From assembly GCF_964204645.1 (NCBI RefSeq), contig NC_134036.1, positions 5,465,600-5,529,599 on the forward strand: DNA of 64,000 nucleotides. The letters run 5' to 3'. The stretch is from Tubulanus polymorphus. Taxonomy: Eukaryota > Nemertea > Palaeonemertea > Tubulaniformes > Tubulanidae. The position numbers were made by a program, and so were the translations under genes. Below, in pieces: positions 24,053-35,299 of the stretch (its first letter is position 1; each line of letters begins with the position of its first letter). The notes beneath the pieces were generated by a model that saw only the letters and a list, made by a program, of their open reading frames with translations, had not been told where the DNA came from and made no database searches.

Positions 24053-24759
24053 AATTTACGATACCGCTGTCGCATTCCGACGCCGTCGTCCGGCCGCGTT
24101 TACTGCACCGCAAATTGGCGGCGGAGTGGACGAACGGACCACGTTAATCACGCGGCTAGTCCCAACGAAATGACCACTCGAAAACCGGATTGCGTTGATA
24201 ACGCCACGGAATTATAAGCGCAATTTCGTGAAGGCGAAGATATATTCTTGTTAAACCAGTATAGGTCGGGTCTCCCCAAGAATGTCGAAATGAACGCGAT
24301 ATTGAAAGGCTGTTAATTCGACTGTGGCATGCGAGCATCCACCAGGTTCTTCGTGGTTTGCATTCCGACAGCGATGCCGCAGCCCTTCTCAGATTCGATA
24401 AAAATTCGATTCATATTTTCTCAAATAACGTCGAATTTTCGACAAAAATCGCGCTTTATCGCGTGAACTCTTATCTATATCTGAGTAGATCATGACCTGG
24501 ACCTTTAAAAAGGAGGGTAAAAAAGATCTAGATGAAATTGCATCGAAAATGAACTAGATTTTGACCGACTAAAGACAAGATAAGATTGGATAAATTCTCA
24601 TTATATTGTGTACGCCATCTAGCGGGAAAGCTGGCTGACAGGGTCGTCATTAGTGGGACGGATATTGGAGTGACTACTTCGTCGCTTGTCACGAGTGGAA
24701 TCCTCGATTCGATACTTGAATTAAAGGTTTTATTTTCCTCTTATTTATTCTACTTTCAG

Positions 24760-25003
24760 ACGATGACGATAACGACGACGATACGCGGCGAACGATACAA
24801 CAGCTCACAGAGAAACTGCACGTCATACAACAGATTTTACGGCTACACCAACAGGCGGCGCTGCGAGCGCGGCAACTGCCCGGACTGTCCCGGTCGACGT
24901 CCGCGTCCGTAGCGTCGAAGCGAGGCGGCGTCGGCAGCTGTATCGTCGGCTGCTTGAAGCGAAAAACGTTAAATTTTCTGGGCTGCAAAAACATGTGTCA
25001 CTG
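24760..25003 (+). CDS. Internal exon of a probable secreted peptide precursor (unrecognised)
   Basis: A 244-nt segment bounded by a pyrimidine-rich acceptor (TATTCTACTTTCAG) and a consensus donor (CTG/GTGAGT). It reads as 80 codons plus 2 nt at each end. The product starts with an acidic run (DDDNDDDT) and RR, then a Leu/Gln-rich amphipathic segment (TIQQLTEKLHVIQQILRLHQ). A Ser-rich part leads to a dibasic KR, followed by a 4-Cys segment with CxxxC spacing twice, separated by KRK. Dibasic sites plus a compact Cys pattern resemble neuropeptide or prohormone precursors, but I recognise no family. The signal-peptide exon was not found. If joined to an acceptor at 25,806/25,807 the split codon becomes TGA. 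The minus strand is also open here but lacks a donor. Confidence 0.45.
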
Positions 25004-25019
25004 GTGAGTACGAGCGGGG

Positions 25020-25660
25020 TGGACCTGTGTTCTGATTAAGGTCGGGGCGCAACCAAAATAGGGCTATTATTAGAGTTAAAAAGGCACCTGATAAGTAGAC
25101 TTTCGGTCGCCTAAACATCGAACAAAAACAAAGCTTTAAATTATGAATGCTTGAGTAAAACATCAATAAAGCCATTGAACAAAATATTCTAGCTATTTCC
25201 GGATGGAAAATCGTCGTATTCGCCATCTATCGGAGTAAATAGGAATACAACTTAACTGTCTGTACGTTATCAGGATTTGTAATCACATAATCTTTCACGC
25301 TGCTTGGAAGTCGAATTCGAAACCGAAGAATATATTTTGAATGGAAAATCCGTCCAAGATTTCGACATCTATCGGAATAAATCGGATCACAATTGACAGC
25401 AGTCGAAATATGTAGTCACATAATTTCTTGGAATTTTAAGTTCGACGAATTCTCCATCAATCGGTTTCGATGGCAACATACAATAAGACTGATATCAAAA
25501 CCATAATAAACAAGTTCTAGCGAAATATTTTCAAGATCGACGAGTTCGCCATCTATCGGACTAGATTGCAAAATGACATAAGACTGATATCAAAACAACA
25601 ATAAACAAGTATTTTCGCTAATATGTGAAATAAGTATGTGTCTTATTTTCAACTCCCGTT
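25020..25660 (+). repeat. Degenerate repeats around CGCCATCTATCGG
   Basis: Four diverged copies of a unit of about 100-140 bp with the word TTCGCCATCTATCGGAGTA (near 25,218, 25,365, 25,450 and 25,548). If the exon at 24,760 is real, this lies in its downstream intron. Confidence 0.5.
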
Positions 25661-26399
25661 GCAAAACTAATGACGAAAAACCAATAAAGATTAGATTGAA
25701 ATAGAATTTTAAGTTAAATTTAAACTTAATTTAGTTTAATTTAAAGTTGAAGTTAAATTTTGAATTGTTCAAAGTTTCTTAAATTTTCCTTTTTCGCTTC
25801 TTTCAGACGAAAGCGTCGCACACACGTTGCGCTCACGTGACGGGTCGAACCGGACGACAACTACTCGACGCATTGAGATAGATATCGTTACGCACCCGAA
25901 AAAGAAGCCGCCGACCGAACCGAATAACAACCCCATGAGAACTATTTTTCTTAACAAAAAAAAAATATATATATATATATATATGTATACATGATATATA
26001 GATACGAAAACGCGACGCACTTTTCACGATCGGCAAAAAGCTCTGTAGACACGAATGGAGTGATTTAAATCATTCTCGAAAATAATTTAAAAATATGAAG
26101 GTGGATTTGTATTTTTCGGACCCTGACTGGCACGAAACCCACAAACACGACGTCATATCACGATTTAGTATAATTTTTCATTGGTTTCTATGATGTTAGA
26201 TTATTCTTGTCTGGTTTTGTTTTTTCGTTCGACCTTTATGTTAACGATGAATTTTGACTGATGATAATTTAACCGAATTTAAAGTCTCTAGTTTAGAGTG
26301 AGGGTTAAACACCGACAGTGTCGTTTTAAGATAGACTTTGCGGCCTTTACGTTAAGTGGTTTAGTTTCTAGTGCCATAGTTCTTCTTTCCTGAAGCCGA
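25661..26399. other. No gene called; possible 3' exon of the peptide-like gene
   Basis: A pyrimidine-rich acceptor TTTTTCGCTTCTTTCAG ends at 25,806 and could open a last exon for the candidate precursor at 24,760. The following sequence has no long frame. A TA tract sits at about 25,967-25,985. Confidence 0.25.
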
Positions 26400-26790
26400 A
26401 TACCGACTCAGAGTTTTAGAAATATGTAATAGTACGCTATTACCCTTACTGCGCTAGAGTTGAGCCTGTTGAAAATTCATTCCTGAGTTTCTGTCAAATA
26501 CTGTGTAAGAGTTTGTGAGAAACAGTAGACTCTGTCTCTTAATGCGGTAAAGTTGAGACTGGTAAATTTCTACCCCGAGTTGGTGTCAAATACTGAGTAA
26601 GAGTTTGTGAAAAATAGTAGACTCTGTCTTGTCCCTTACTGCGGTAAAGTTGAGACTGGTAAATGTCTACCCCGAGTTGGTGCCAAATACTGTGTAAGAG
26701 TTTATGGACTATACGGTAGGCTCTGTCTCGTACTGCGTTGAAATAGAGTAATCTGTTTGTCTCTTGTTGAGGTAACAGTAGACGCTCGAC
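26400..26790 (+). repeat. 92-bp minisatellite B, array 2
   Basis: About three and a half to four diverged units of the 92-bp repeat (CCCCGAGTTGGTGTCAAATA, then CAGTAGACTCTGTCTC), in the same orientation as the arrays at 12,150 and 58,630. Confidence 0.9.
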
Positions 26791-26857
26791 ACTAACTTCC
26801 AGGGCCAAGTAGCCATGACATTTAAATTGGAAAATTACAAAAAAAAATGTAACTTAC

Positions 26858-26909
26858 ATTTCTAGCGACTCGTTGATGTCGTCATTAGTTCCGATCGGTG
26901 CAACTTCGT
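26858..26909 (-). CDS. Small internal exon of an unidentified minus-strand gene
   Basis: Read on the minus strand, a strong acceptor (TTTGTCTTTATTTTTCAG) precedes 52 nt followed by a perfect donor (AT/GTAAGT). The exon gives 16 full codons reading EVAPIGTNDDINESLE, with a 2-nt remainder at each end. The peptide is acidic, polar and probably disordered. I could not find neighbouring exons of the same gene. Splice signals support it more than the peptide does. Confidence 0.45.
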
Positions 26910-28480
26910 CTGAAAAATAAAGACAAATAGAATTACAATTTTGAGAAACCGGAAATGCAGTATCTAAGTTACCTATTCGAAGTATGAAGCTATGTTTGAC
27001 CGACTGGGGGTCGGATACGGCTGAGGTAGTATACACTACACAGACAAAAGTCTCTAATGTAATTGTGATTTAGGCAGTCGCGAGTAGACCTAAACGTCCG
27101 CCGCCTAAAAAAGTGGAAGATCCCTTTCATCGATACGTCCTTAGCGCAATTAATAAGTCGAAAATCGCGCGAAGGGACCGGGACAACGTTACTGTGGCAA
27201 GCGAGGATCAACGAGGTTCGCTATTTACTTCGATAATCCACGCTTCGAATTGCGATCAACGAGAAAGCGAAATTTTTTCATTTAATGAATCAAAATTCGG
27301 TGACAGGGCCATATTCGAAATCTCAACACAAACAATCGTAAATACTTTGCATCTTTCGAATTCGTATAATCGATTTTATCGTAAAATACCGGCAGTTTAC
27401 GATGGTGTAAGTGTAAACTATTTTATCAATAGAAAGCCGACCGTTGATAGCTGCAACTGTATAGCTGCCGTATCGCGGTGCTGCGTTGAAAATGAACCAA
27501 CATCCAAAAAAAATAAAAGAAAAGCACATAATTCCAAATGTGCGTCTTTAAATGCGTTCATCTTTTGTTAGCTATTTACAATTCGGCTATGACTAGTCAT
27601 TATTTCCATTATAACCAGCTATTCGGCTAGATGACGTGCATATATTATTATAATGAGACAACTACTCTCAACGAATCGGTCATTCGAAATTTCATTCGAG
27701 AAATCATGCCGGTATAGATTTTAATCGAATCCGAGAAGAATTCCGTCAGCGTTGTCCGAATATACGCGTTTATTGGCGAACCCTCGCGGATCCTCGCTTG
27801 CCCGAAGCGGAATCCTCGATTGCCACAGTCGATCACTATGCCAGATTCGTAGAGGCTTCATTGTTAATGTTTAAGTTTAAACCGGATACTACTAAACACA
27901 AATTATCATCGTTTGTTTACACAATTAGCGAGGCCCGTTCGCTTCACCGGTGCTTTTATATGTCATTATATATTGGTTTATCGAGTTAAGCTAGGCTTGA
28001 ATTTCACTACGAATACACACGATGCGATAAAGCCACGATTAGAAACAAATAACGAAACGACTATCCTTGTATATAAAACAATTGTACAAAAATAAAGAGT
28101 ATAATTTATTTTGTCAGTCTCCGAGCTGGACGTGAAAAACGCATCATCGAGTCGAGTGTTGGTCGATTTTTGGTTCTTTTTTGGTTTCATGGGATTTCTT
28201 GTGAGTTCGGTCTCTTCGGTCACCAACTGACGTCTATCTGGCCCTGTGGCGGTAACGCCGTACATGCCCAAAGCGGGAGCAGGGCCTCCCAGATATTTAA
28301 AAAAAGTACCCTTATTGTAAATATCATTGTTATAGCCAATAAAACAGTACTTTTTTCTGGACCATCTTCCCCTACAAAAAAATATCCTGGATCTCCTCAA
28401 CAAGTCGAAATGCTGGGTACGGCCCCGCCGAAAACATACAGTCATGCATGACGTGCCTACATCTTTTAAAATCAAAGCTT
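26910..28480. other. No gene seen; dispersed motif copies
   Basis: Contains the TGTGGCAAGCGAGGATC motif at 27,190-27,225 and its reverse at 27,795-27,832. The 152-codon plus frame (27,113) and the 165-codon minus frame (27,978-28,475) lack motifs and splice sites. The latter overlaps AT-rich, repeat-like sequence around 28,270-28,400. Confidence 0.3.
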
Positions 28481-28484
28481 TAAC

Positions 28485-28600
28485 CCTGGACCCAGTTCCA
28501 CAGTTGTGAGTTAAGATTTAACTCAGAGTTAACTCATTGAAAATGAACTAATTTTAACTCAGATCTAACACTAACTCAGAAATGTGGAACTGGATCTTGG
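28485..28600. repeat. Short inverted repeat
   Basis: CCAGTTCCACA near 28,490 and TGTGGAACTGG near 28,583 form the outer arms. Between them GTTAA/TTAAC and ACTCAG words continue the symmetry. It may be a tiny fold-back element related to the array at 8,885. Confidence 0.5.
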
Positions 28601-28959
28601 CCTAAATCCAGATATACGTTTAAAAACGGAATGCGTATAATGAACATTAATTCAGAATGATTCATTCAATTAACGATTGAATTAATGAACGATAATTCAT
28701 TTTTCAATGCATCTCTAAAGACGGCTAACACGAGGATTCGACCCGGAACGTCGGATTCATTGTTATATTCGTTATTTATGGTCAACGTCGCTGATATTTC
28801 ACGCACACACTATACGCGAACTGCTATTAGATCGAGATATGATTTATTAGTACACAGCGATGTTTATAATCGTAAAGTCCGAGGCGAAATACGATCCATC
28901 TTAAGCGTAAACCGTATTTATAAAGGAGTTACTAAGGGTTGGCTACTTTTATGAGACTC

Positions 28960-29290
28960 GCGCTTTTCCGCGACTTTTCTCTGACTATTTCTCTGACTCT
29001 GGGAAGCCAGGTCGTGGGTTCGAACCCCGTACATTGCCGTAGTGTCCTCGGGCAAGACACTTATCCTCATTGCCTCTCTCCATCCAGGAGTAAATGGGTT
29101 CCTGGCCTCATTGCTGACTCCTGAGCGTTTGTTGGCAGCTCGGTAATACTTCTCCCCTGGGAGAGATGACTGATACATGTTAGAGTATAAAATTGGCCGG
29201 GGTAATAATATCGAAAAATGTAAAACACTCTGAGCAGCCGGGCTGGATTTAGCGCTATATAAGACACATATTATTATTATTATTATTCCA
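28960..29290 (+). mobile_element. SINE-like element with (ATT)n tail
   Basis: A B box (GTGGGTTCGAACCCCG) at about 29,015 is followed by a body with GTAGTGTCCTCGGGCAAGAC, then CTCCATCCAGGAGTAAATGG. A second block follows (TTCTCCCCTGGGAGAGATG), then GCGCTATATAAGACAC, and it ends in a (TTA)n/(ATT)n tail at 29,269-29,288. A tRNA-like head, conserved centre and microsatellite tail make a classic SINE. The A box is not clear. Confidence 0.75.
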
Positions 29291-29374
29291 TGACATTAAC
29301 GAATACCGGCGAATGATTTGATGGAAGACAATGGAATTCGTGCGCAGTTGCTGCCATATTACATTTTCGACCAG

Positions 29375-29511
29375 TTCTACGGTTTCGCAAATACGCGATT
29401 TACGAGACAGACTCTCGTCTATTATGAATAAAATCGAATTCGCAAAAATGTCTAAACCTGGCGGAGGATCGAATCGGTCAAATGAAGAATGTCTTGCTGT
29501 ACTTGGAATCT
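29375..29511 (+). CDS. Candidate exon, both strands open
   Basis: Bounded on the plus strand by ATTTTCGACCAG and by T/GTAAGT, giving 45 codons. The reading starts TVSQIRDLRDRLSSIMNKIE and continues to a Gly/Ser-rich stretch (KPGGGSNRSNEE). The minus strand is also open for 90 codons and reads protein-like, so strand is uncertain. It begins about 85 bp after the SINE tail. I recognise no family. Confidence 0.25.
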
Positions 29512-29559
29512 GTAAGTTAGACTTCATCTAGGCCCAGTTAATTACATTTAACAGATAGC

Positions 29560-29725
29560 GACAACTCGTTGGCCCGGTGACAAGCGATTTTATCAACGCG
29601 TGTCAAAACGCCGCGTGAACGCTCACCAAAATTTGGTCCGGTCTAAATTTGGACCGGACCAGGTACGGACCCATTTAGACCGGTCTAACTAGTTGTCGTG
29701 TGAACGCGTCATCGTGTATGACAAA
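29560..29725. mobile_element. Possible small inverted-repeat element
   Basis: CGCGTGAACGC near the left edge and GTGTGAACGCGTCA at the right, with an inner GGTCCGGTCTAAATTTGGAC and ACCGGACC making internal symmetry. A related sequence may lie at 19,465-19,560. No transposase is present. The class is a guess (MITE-like). Confidence 0.35.
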
Positions 29726-29729
29726 TCTG

Positions 29730-30938
29730 CACAGCATTGGTTTGCAAACGGACTATGGCGTGACGTGCACGAATTATATATTTGATTTAGGCCCTGTGGA
29801 AAATCTGCGGAAATAATCATACGGCCGTTTCTTCAACATAGTTCTCCGCTTTTCGATGACTCGGGTCGAAATTGATACGGCATATTCGAGACCATATAAT
29901 TATGTAGATCGGGCCTTCTTAACCATTTATCAATTATCATTTATTAATCAATTCGACCATATACCACATCATATCTTAAACCATTATATACAGCGCCTTA
30001 AAAGAATCATTAAGCCGTAAGAATTCACATCTTTCGAATAATCGATGGTATAAACAGAGTCAAATACTTCATAGTCTATGTATGAGTATCGAGCGCTGAA
30101 ACTTTCAGTTACAATATCAAACCAAGAACTTTATAGCATTATGTATTGATTAAAAAAAACTCAAACGCCTTTCAGGCATCAATTTACTCCACTGACCATT
30201 TTCAAGGAGGGGCTGTCCACTTGAAGATTTGTAGGTCCTTTTTCCGAGCAACATTGCTCATCATGATATTTTAGAACTGCTTTGTAAACAGCTCATTACC
30301 ACTAGAATGTTCGACTTCGAATTTTCTTCCGAAAATATTCAGGCCGTCTTTCCTTTTTTTGGGGGGGGGGGGGGTGGTATTTGCAGAGGACGTTAAAATT
30401 TCAGTTGGGTGTCTGGACAAATTCGTATCCGCCACTGTTGCGTTCTTGCTCGTCAACATGATTATAACTATGTCGCCATTGTTGTTGTTGTACTCGCTCG
30501 ACGAGAACTATTACTTATCAATACTAATCGCAATCATCGCAAACAATTGACACGAATACATTCGCCGTAGTTAATGCTATACATTACTGTGTCTAGTTGT
30601 GTACACAATGTCTATAGCATACATCGCCATTTATATGTCACATCATTCATTCACGTAACTACCGTCAATAAATATAGCATATATATTGCATTTATATATT
30701 TGCGCCAAGCCTATTCACGTATTTTATGACATTTGAAAATTTGAATATTTTGCACATATAGTGGCTTTTCATCGTATAATCGTAATCGTTATCTACAATA
30801 AATAGTAGGATCGAGCCCAAGGCCGACACAGCCTTGGTTACCTACACCGATAGATAAAGTCGCGTGTTTAAAGTAATCATTTTCGTTTACTTATAAGTTC
30901 ATTAAGATGAACGAATGGCGCGTACATGCTGATGAGAA
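29730..30938. other. No gene seen
   Basis: AT-rich DNA with a G15 run near 30,361-30,375. Bases 30,190-30,300 contain GGAGGGGCTGTCC words similar in style to the dispersed repeat at 32,770. No exon was recognised. Confidence 0.35.
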
Positions 30939-31053
30939 CATCCTCCCCCGGCAGGGATTCGAACCTGATGGCATCGAGATTGCCACGGCACGGTTCGTGC
31001 CGTGGCTGAGTGTAGCGATGCCATCAGGTTCGAGTCCCTGCAGAGGGAGGATG
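30939..31053. repeat. Nested palindrome built from B-box modules
   Basis: The left arm 30,939-30,976 and right arm 31,016-31,053 are 38 bp each and complementary with 3 mismatches. Each arm carries a pol III B-box-like core (GGTTCGAATCC or GGTTCGAGTCC). The 39-bp centre contains GCCACGGCACG and CGTGCCGTGGC as a second hairpin. One arm plus centre resembles the single copy at 10,700-10,775, so it may have arisen by head-to-head joining of two copies. Confidence 0.8.
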
Positions 31054-32765
31054 GATGAGAAGGGCTATAACAAGACCTGCGCGGAACAAGCGCCGTAGCC
31101 ACGAAGCCGAAAAACGGGTATCCGCATTTAGGAACTTCATCGCATCTTTGCAAAAAGAGCGCAGGAAAATTGCGCCGAGAACGCCTGCTCGCGTGTGTGA
31201 GTCCACCCGCGCTCGGGGTCGCGCGTGTCACCAAGCGCGCAGTCGACGCTGTCTATATCGGCGCGCGAGGTCACTCGTGCCAGGCGAGAGAGCACGCGCA
31301 GCGAGTGTCATCGACGTAGCCGACTACTACTACGCCGAGATAACCGAACTTCGAAGTTCATTGACGCCTTGAAAATCGAAAAGGATAAATCGAAGATAGC
31401 ATTACACGAGCCACTCGAAACCAATGTGACGTAATATTCATGAAATTCAACGTAATGATAAACCTTGGAGTAATTATTTGAATACTCCAAGGATAAACAC
31501 AGCCGTATACATTTTGAACCGTCCCTATATTGATGGCGTGGGCGCTCGCATCGACTCACACCTCGCACACCTCGCATCGACTCACACCTCGCACACTATC
31601 CTCCAACGTATAGAAGCTAGCGATCTAGGCATTAACCACGGTGGCCCACTGTCCACCCATTTACTAAATCCTGAATTTTCCCTGAATTTTTAATCTGGTT
31701 TCAAAAAATTCCTAGAGTGAATCAAGAGAAATTTCTAGGTTTTATCTGTTTCGATTCGTTCTTTTGTCGGGAAATCACGTACTGATAAAGAAACACGCGG
31801 TCAATGTCATTATCCGAGTTTTCCAGGTCTTCGGCCAAATTTGTGAAACTCCCCGGGTTTTCCCCCGATTTTTTCTATATTTATTTACCCATTCCCGGGT
31901 TTCCCAGATAAGCGGCCGCCCTGCTGTTACCGCTATCAATTCGGATCGGGATGATCTATTGAAAAGCAACCTCTGAGCCGATGAACGAAGCAGGCTGTGT
32001 ATAAATGCCACTATCGGGTCTTTCAAGGACCCAAGGGTTCTCGGAGAAGCTTTATGGTTCTTCGAAAACATAGAATGCAGATTGGAGTTTTTCCAGACGT
32101 TTATAGGTTTTTGACGAAGAACCTTGAACTGATTTCGAATAATGTAAAGTTAAATGAAGTTTGTAGATCGGCCGCGGGCCACTTGGGACCGTGTTTAAAT
32201 GTTTACAGTGCGATATACCCCTCCCCCGACTATACCCACCCCCGACATTGGTGACGGTTTTTATGACTTAAACAAAACAAATCGAGAGCGCTATGTTTAG
32301 AAACCGCGCGCGCGTACGCCAACCAACCCGACACGATTACGACGCAGCGCTGCCGTGTCGCTAGGGTTTACAGTACTGACTGTGTTCACATAGCGCGTAT
32401 GTGTGTGTTTGGGTTTACCCGGCAACGACGCTGTAGTAGTAATCGCTGAAATATCGGCCGCGACGGAAATTAATTAACCGAGGTTTACTATCTATCAACA
32501 CGCAAGCACCTGTAGCGAGCGACTGCTGCTGCTGGGGACGGAATAACGCCGCCCGTGCTTAATTGATTACGCATAACTATATATATATACAGGTAGGAAG
32601 CGATTTCAATACATGTGACAGATATTATATGCAGAAATGTTCATTACTGCCGGGTTGACATGTGTCTATGCACATTGCTGTGCAGGATCTAATCTATGGT
32701 ATTGCAGTGTATGGACTAGACTTTTTGTAATGCATACCGTAGACATTCTAAGCGGCTGATTTTTT
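31054..32765. other. No gene seen; CpG-rich start
   Basis: Bases 31,070-31,340 are CpG-rich with overlapping Arg-rich frames on both strands and no motif. The duplicated phrase GACTCACACCTCGCACAC is at 31,551-31,600. The rest has no protein-like reading. Confidence 0.35.
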
Positions 32766-32769
32766 TTAG

Positions 32770-33060
32770 CCAGGCACAGTGCCGAGCTTTTTGAGGGGCA
32801 GCTCTATTTCAAGTAAAAGGCATTTTTTCACCGTGATAAGGGGCGCTTTCCTATTGAAAAAGTCAGGTCCTAAATATGAAATACTGAATGAAACATTTTG
32901 AGATCGGTTTACTTTTCATTTTCACCCAAAGAAAAACATCAAAATTGTATCCAAATTTCCGAGAATATTGACCAAAATTTTTCGACTGACTTGCACTTGC
33001 GAAGGGCACTTGCGGGTGGGGCATTTTAGGGGGGGGGTGTGTTCGCTTCAACCGACCCCC
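32770..33060 (+). repeat. Dispersed repeat M, copy 1
   Basis: Runs from TTTTTGAGGGGCAGCTCTAT through ATTGTATCCAAATTTCCGAG to GAAGGGCACTTGCGGGTGGG. The same order of blocks is found reversed at 50,040-50,330. The ends are G-rich (GGGGGGG at 33,031). It is probably a non-autonomous element of about 280 bp, with no coding content. Confidence 0.55.
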
Positions 33061-33654
33061 GGCACAGGCCTGGGGGCATGCACCCGTGTGGTCTTCGCGG
33101 TATCACAACTCGGGAAAACCACACGCATGCGTGACGATTACCAACTAATAAATGCTCCAATTAGGTTAACGGACACGAATCGAAAAGCTAGTATGACATT
33201 CTGGTATACAGAAATAAATTCCCCATGATTTAAGGGTATTATGAAATATTTGCGAATTAAAAAGCGAAACATGTCTTTAATGTTTTCCAATCCTTCGGGC
33301 TCAGATTGCGTAACGTTATAAAGTATTAATCAACTACGTATGCGTGTTCGTTGTTTTGCCTAATAACGACCTAACTTGCTGGAACTCGTATCAAGTTTTA
33401 CGTTATGGCCGTTGGATTTAGATATGACTTATCGCGCGCATTCCGGCACCGGCGCTAGTTCGTCTTAGATTGATTTGAAAAAGGGGCTGATCCTTGGAAT
33501 ACTGTTTAGGGTAGCACAAATTTCTGAATCAGTTTGATATTTTTCGTTTCCTGTGAAACTTCAGCGCAACAACACTTGGGGGATGCGTATCCCCTTGCAC
33601 CCTTCCCTTTAATAGGCTCCTGTCGTACATATTTACAAGGGGCTGGAACCATAA
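33061..33654. other. No gene seen
   Basis: Nothing beyond AT-rich DNA and G/C-rich words (33,060-33,120 and 33,580-33,610) that may belong to repeat M relatives. Confidence 0.35.
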
Positions 33655-33890
33655 AGGGGTTTAGCTGATTAGGATTTTATTTACACTCTAACCATTTTTA
33701 TGGTACATGGAGGGAGACTTAATATTTACAATTAACAGAAAATTTAAACTTGTCTCAATAAAATATCACAAAGTTATTAACAATATATGCATACACTATT
33801 TACATCATACTAATTATTGGAGGGATCTATGTAAATCTAAGCCTTTTTTTATGAATCTTGCAAATTGGATTGTAGGATTTTTTAATCTTA
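33655..33890 (-). mobile_element. Non-LTR retrotransposon 3' fragment (LINE copy 2)
   Basis: Read on the minus strand it contains ACATAGATCCCTCCAATAAT and CTCCCTCCATGTACCAT, then TTAGAGTGTAAATAAAATCC and a short TAATC tail near 33,668. This matches the 3' end at 45,240-45,425. Only the untranslated 3' end and a decayed piece of the reverse transcriptase C-terminus remain. A copy of repeat R directly abuts it. Confidence 0.6.
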
Positions 33891-33990
33891 AAATAGGGAT
33901 TTTCCCTGTTATTTATTCGGTTGGTAAATCTCATTTGATTTGTCCCTTACAGACCTACCACACCTGCCCGGAGCGAAACAGGGGGTTTGA
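33890..33990 (-). repeat. Dispersed repeat R, copy 3
   Basis: Reversed copy with AAAATAGGGATTTTCCCTGT, then TCCCTTACAGACCTACCACA and CCTGCCCGGAGCGAAACAGG. It is adjacent to LINE copy 2. Confidence 0.6.
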
Positions 33991-35095
33991 TTTTTAAATT
34001 GTAGAATTTTTAGAATATCAAGATCTTATCTATATACGCGCCATGTAGCGGGATATTCGGTAGCGCGAGGTTCTCATTGAATTCCATCATTAAAATGGAA
34101 GGAAAATAGCCCCCGAGTCAAGTGGCGGTCCATTATCACAGTCACGTCACTCGTAGATGAGTCTTTGCAGTTCGTTTCCTTACTTCGCGATTCGCAAAGA
34201 TTAAACAACGCGATTTGTGTCTATTCGAGACAAAACAACGACGTCGCCGGACGAGAATTCCGCGAATCGTGTCGATATCGGTATTTCCGGCGAGTCAAGA
34301 CCAGGAAATGAACGATGAATGAAAGAGAAAAAAAAGGATGTGTAACCTCTTATGATGACCCGTTCTAGTAACATAGTTTGTGGACATAAATTAGCCTTCC
34401 GCGCGCAAAAGCAAATATGCGGAACCGAGACCAACTTTTCGGTTGTAGTCCAGATTTAAAAGGCCACTTTGTATTCTGCGCACGCAGGGAATTATTAACC
34501 TTTCAACGGCCACAGTCCGTATTGCATCATTTAGGGAACCCTGCACATTGTTTAAATGGAGAATCTTTGTTTAAATCTTGGAGAATAGGGGGTTTAAATG
34601 ACGCTTTACGGACCCAACTGATCAGTGTAATGTCGTTTTAAACCCCCTACACATCGATGTAATGCCTTATCTTGAAGTGTGGGGGGTCTAAATGACGCTA
34701 CTCGTACCCACCTGGTATGCGGCCGCAAAAAGGTTCTACCCTGCGCAGAATATAAGATCTCATAGACTGTTTTCTAAAATACGTTGAAACCAACGACCTG
34801 GATGTGCGTGGAAAAAGCATTTTTTTTCAATCGTTGCTATATTCAGGAATACGTTGACTATATACACGCCTGGGTGGATTCGATATTTTACCAGCTCGAT
34901 TCTGAACAAACGGATATAAAGGCATCGATGCGGTACCGAACGATCGTCGTATAGTGATGGGACAATCGTTGATATCGCTCGGTTGTTTGTTACGGGTTGC
35001 CTAGGACGCGACGACGAAGAAACGCGTATCCATCGTGCATATATAAGAAGCATAGCGTTCGATTTGGATTTCATCGCGTATTTTTTTGTCGTCAG
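33991..35095. other. No gene seen; short repeats at 34,500-34,720
   Basis: Two diverged tandem copies containing GGGGGTTTAAATGACGCT (34,588) and GGGGGGTCTAAATGACGCTA (34,681) lie about 95 bp apart. Between them CGTTTTAAACCCCCTA (34,633) is the inverse. No protein-like exon was recognised. Confidence 0.4.
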
Positions 35096-35099
35096 GACG

Positions 35100-35215
35100 C
35101 GCCGTAATAACGAACCAAGGCCGTTTCCAAGGACTCGAACTAGCTTGTCACCCGATAGCGAATGCAGCGGCATCGCGCCTTATCCCGCTGAGTTACTTAA
35201 GATATGGAAAGGATT
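35100..35215 (-). repeat. tRNA-related element
   Basis: The minus strand has TAACTCAGCGGGATAAGGCG (A-box-like, D-arm-like) and, about 40 nt later, TAGTTCGAGTCC (B-box-like). The acceptor arms do not pair, so this is a SINE head or tRNA pseudogene, not a functional tRNA. Confidence 0.45.
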
Positions 35216-35299
35216 ATAACTCACATAATCTTACCCCCATAATCTGACACGCTGGATGCGATAATAAATTCATTTCACTCCAATAACTACAGAATGAGT

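Noticed and set aside
27978-28475. 165-codon minus-strand frame
   Set aside because: Covers AT-rich repeat-like DNA, with no motif and no introns or promoter.
35100-35215. Functional tRNA gene
   Set aside because: D-arm and T-arm-like words only; no acceptor stem.
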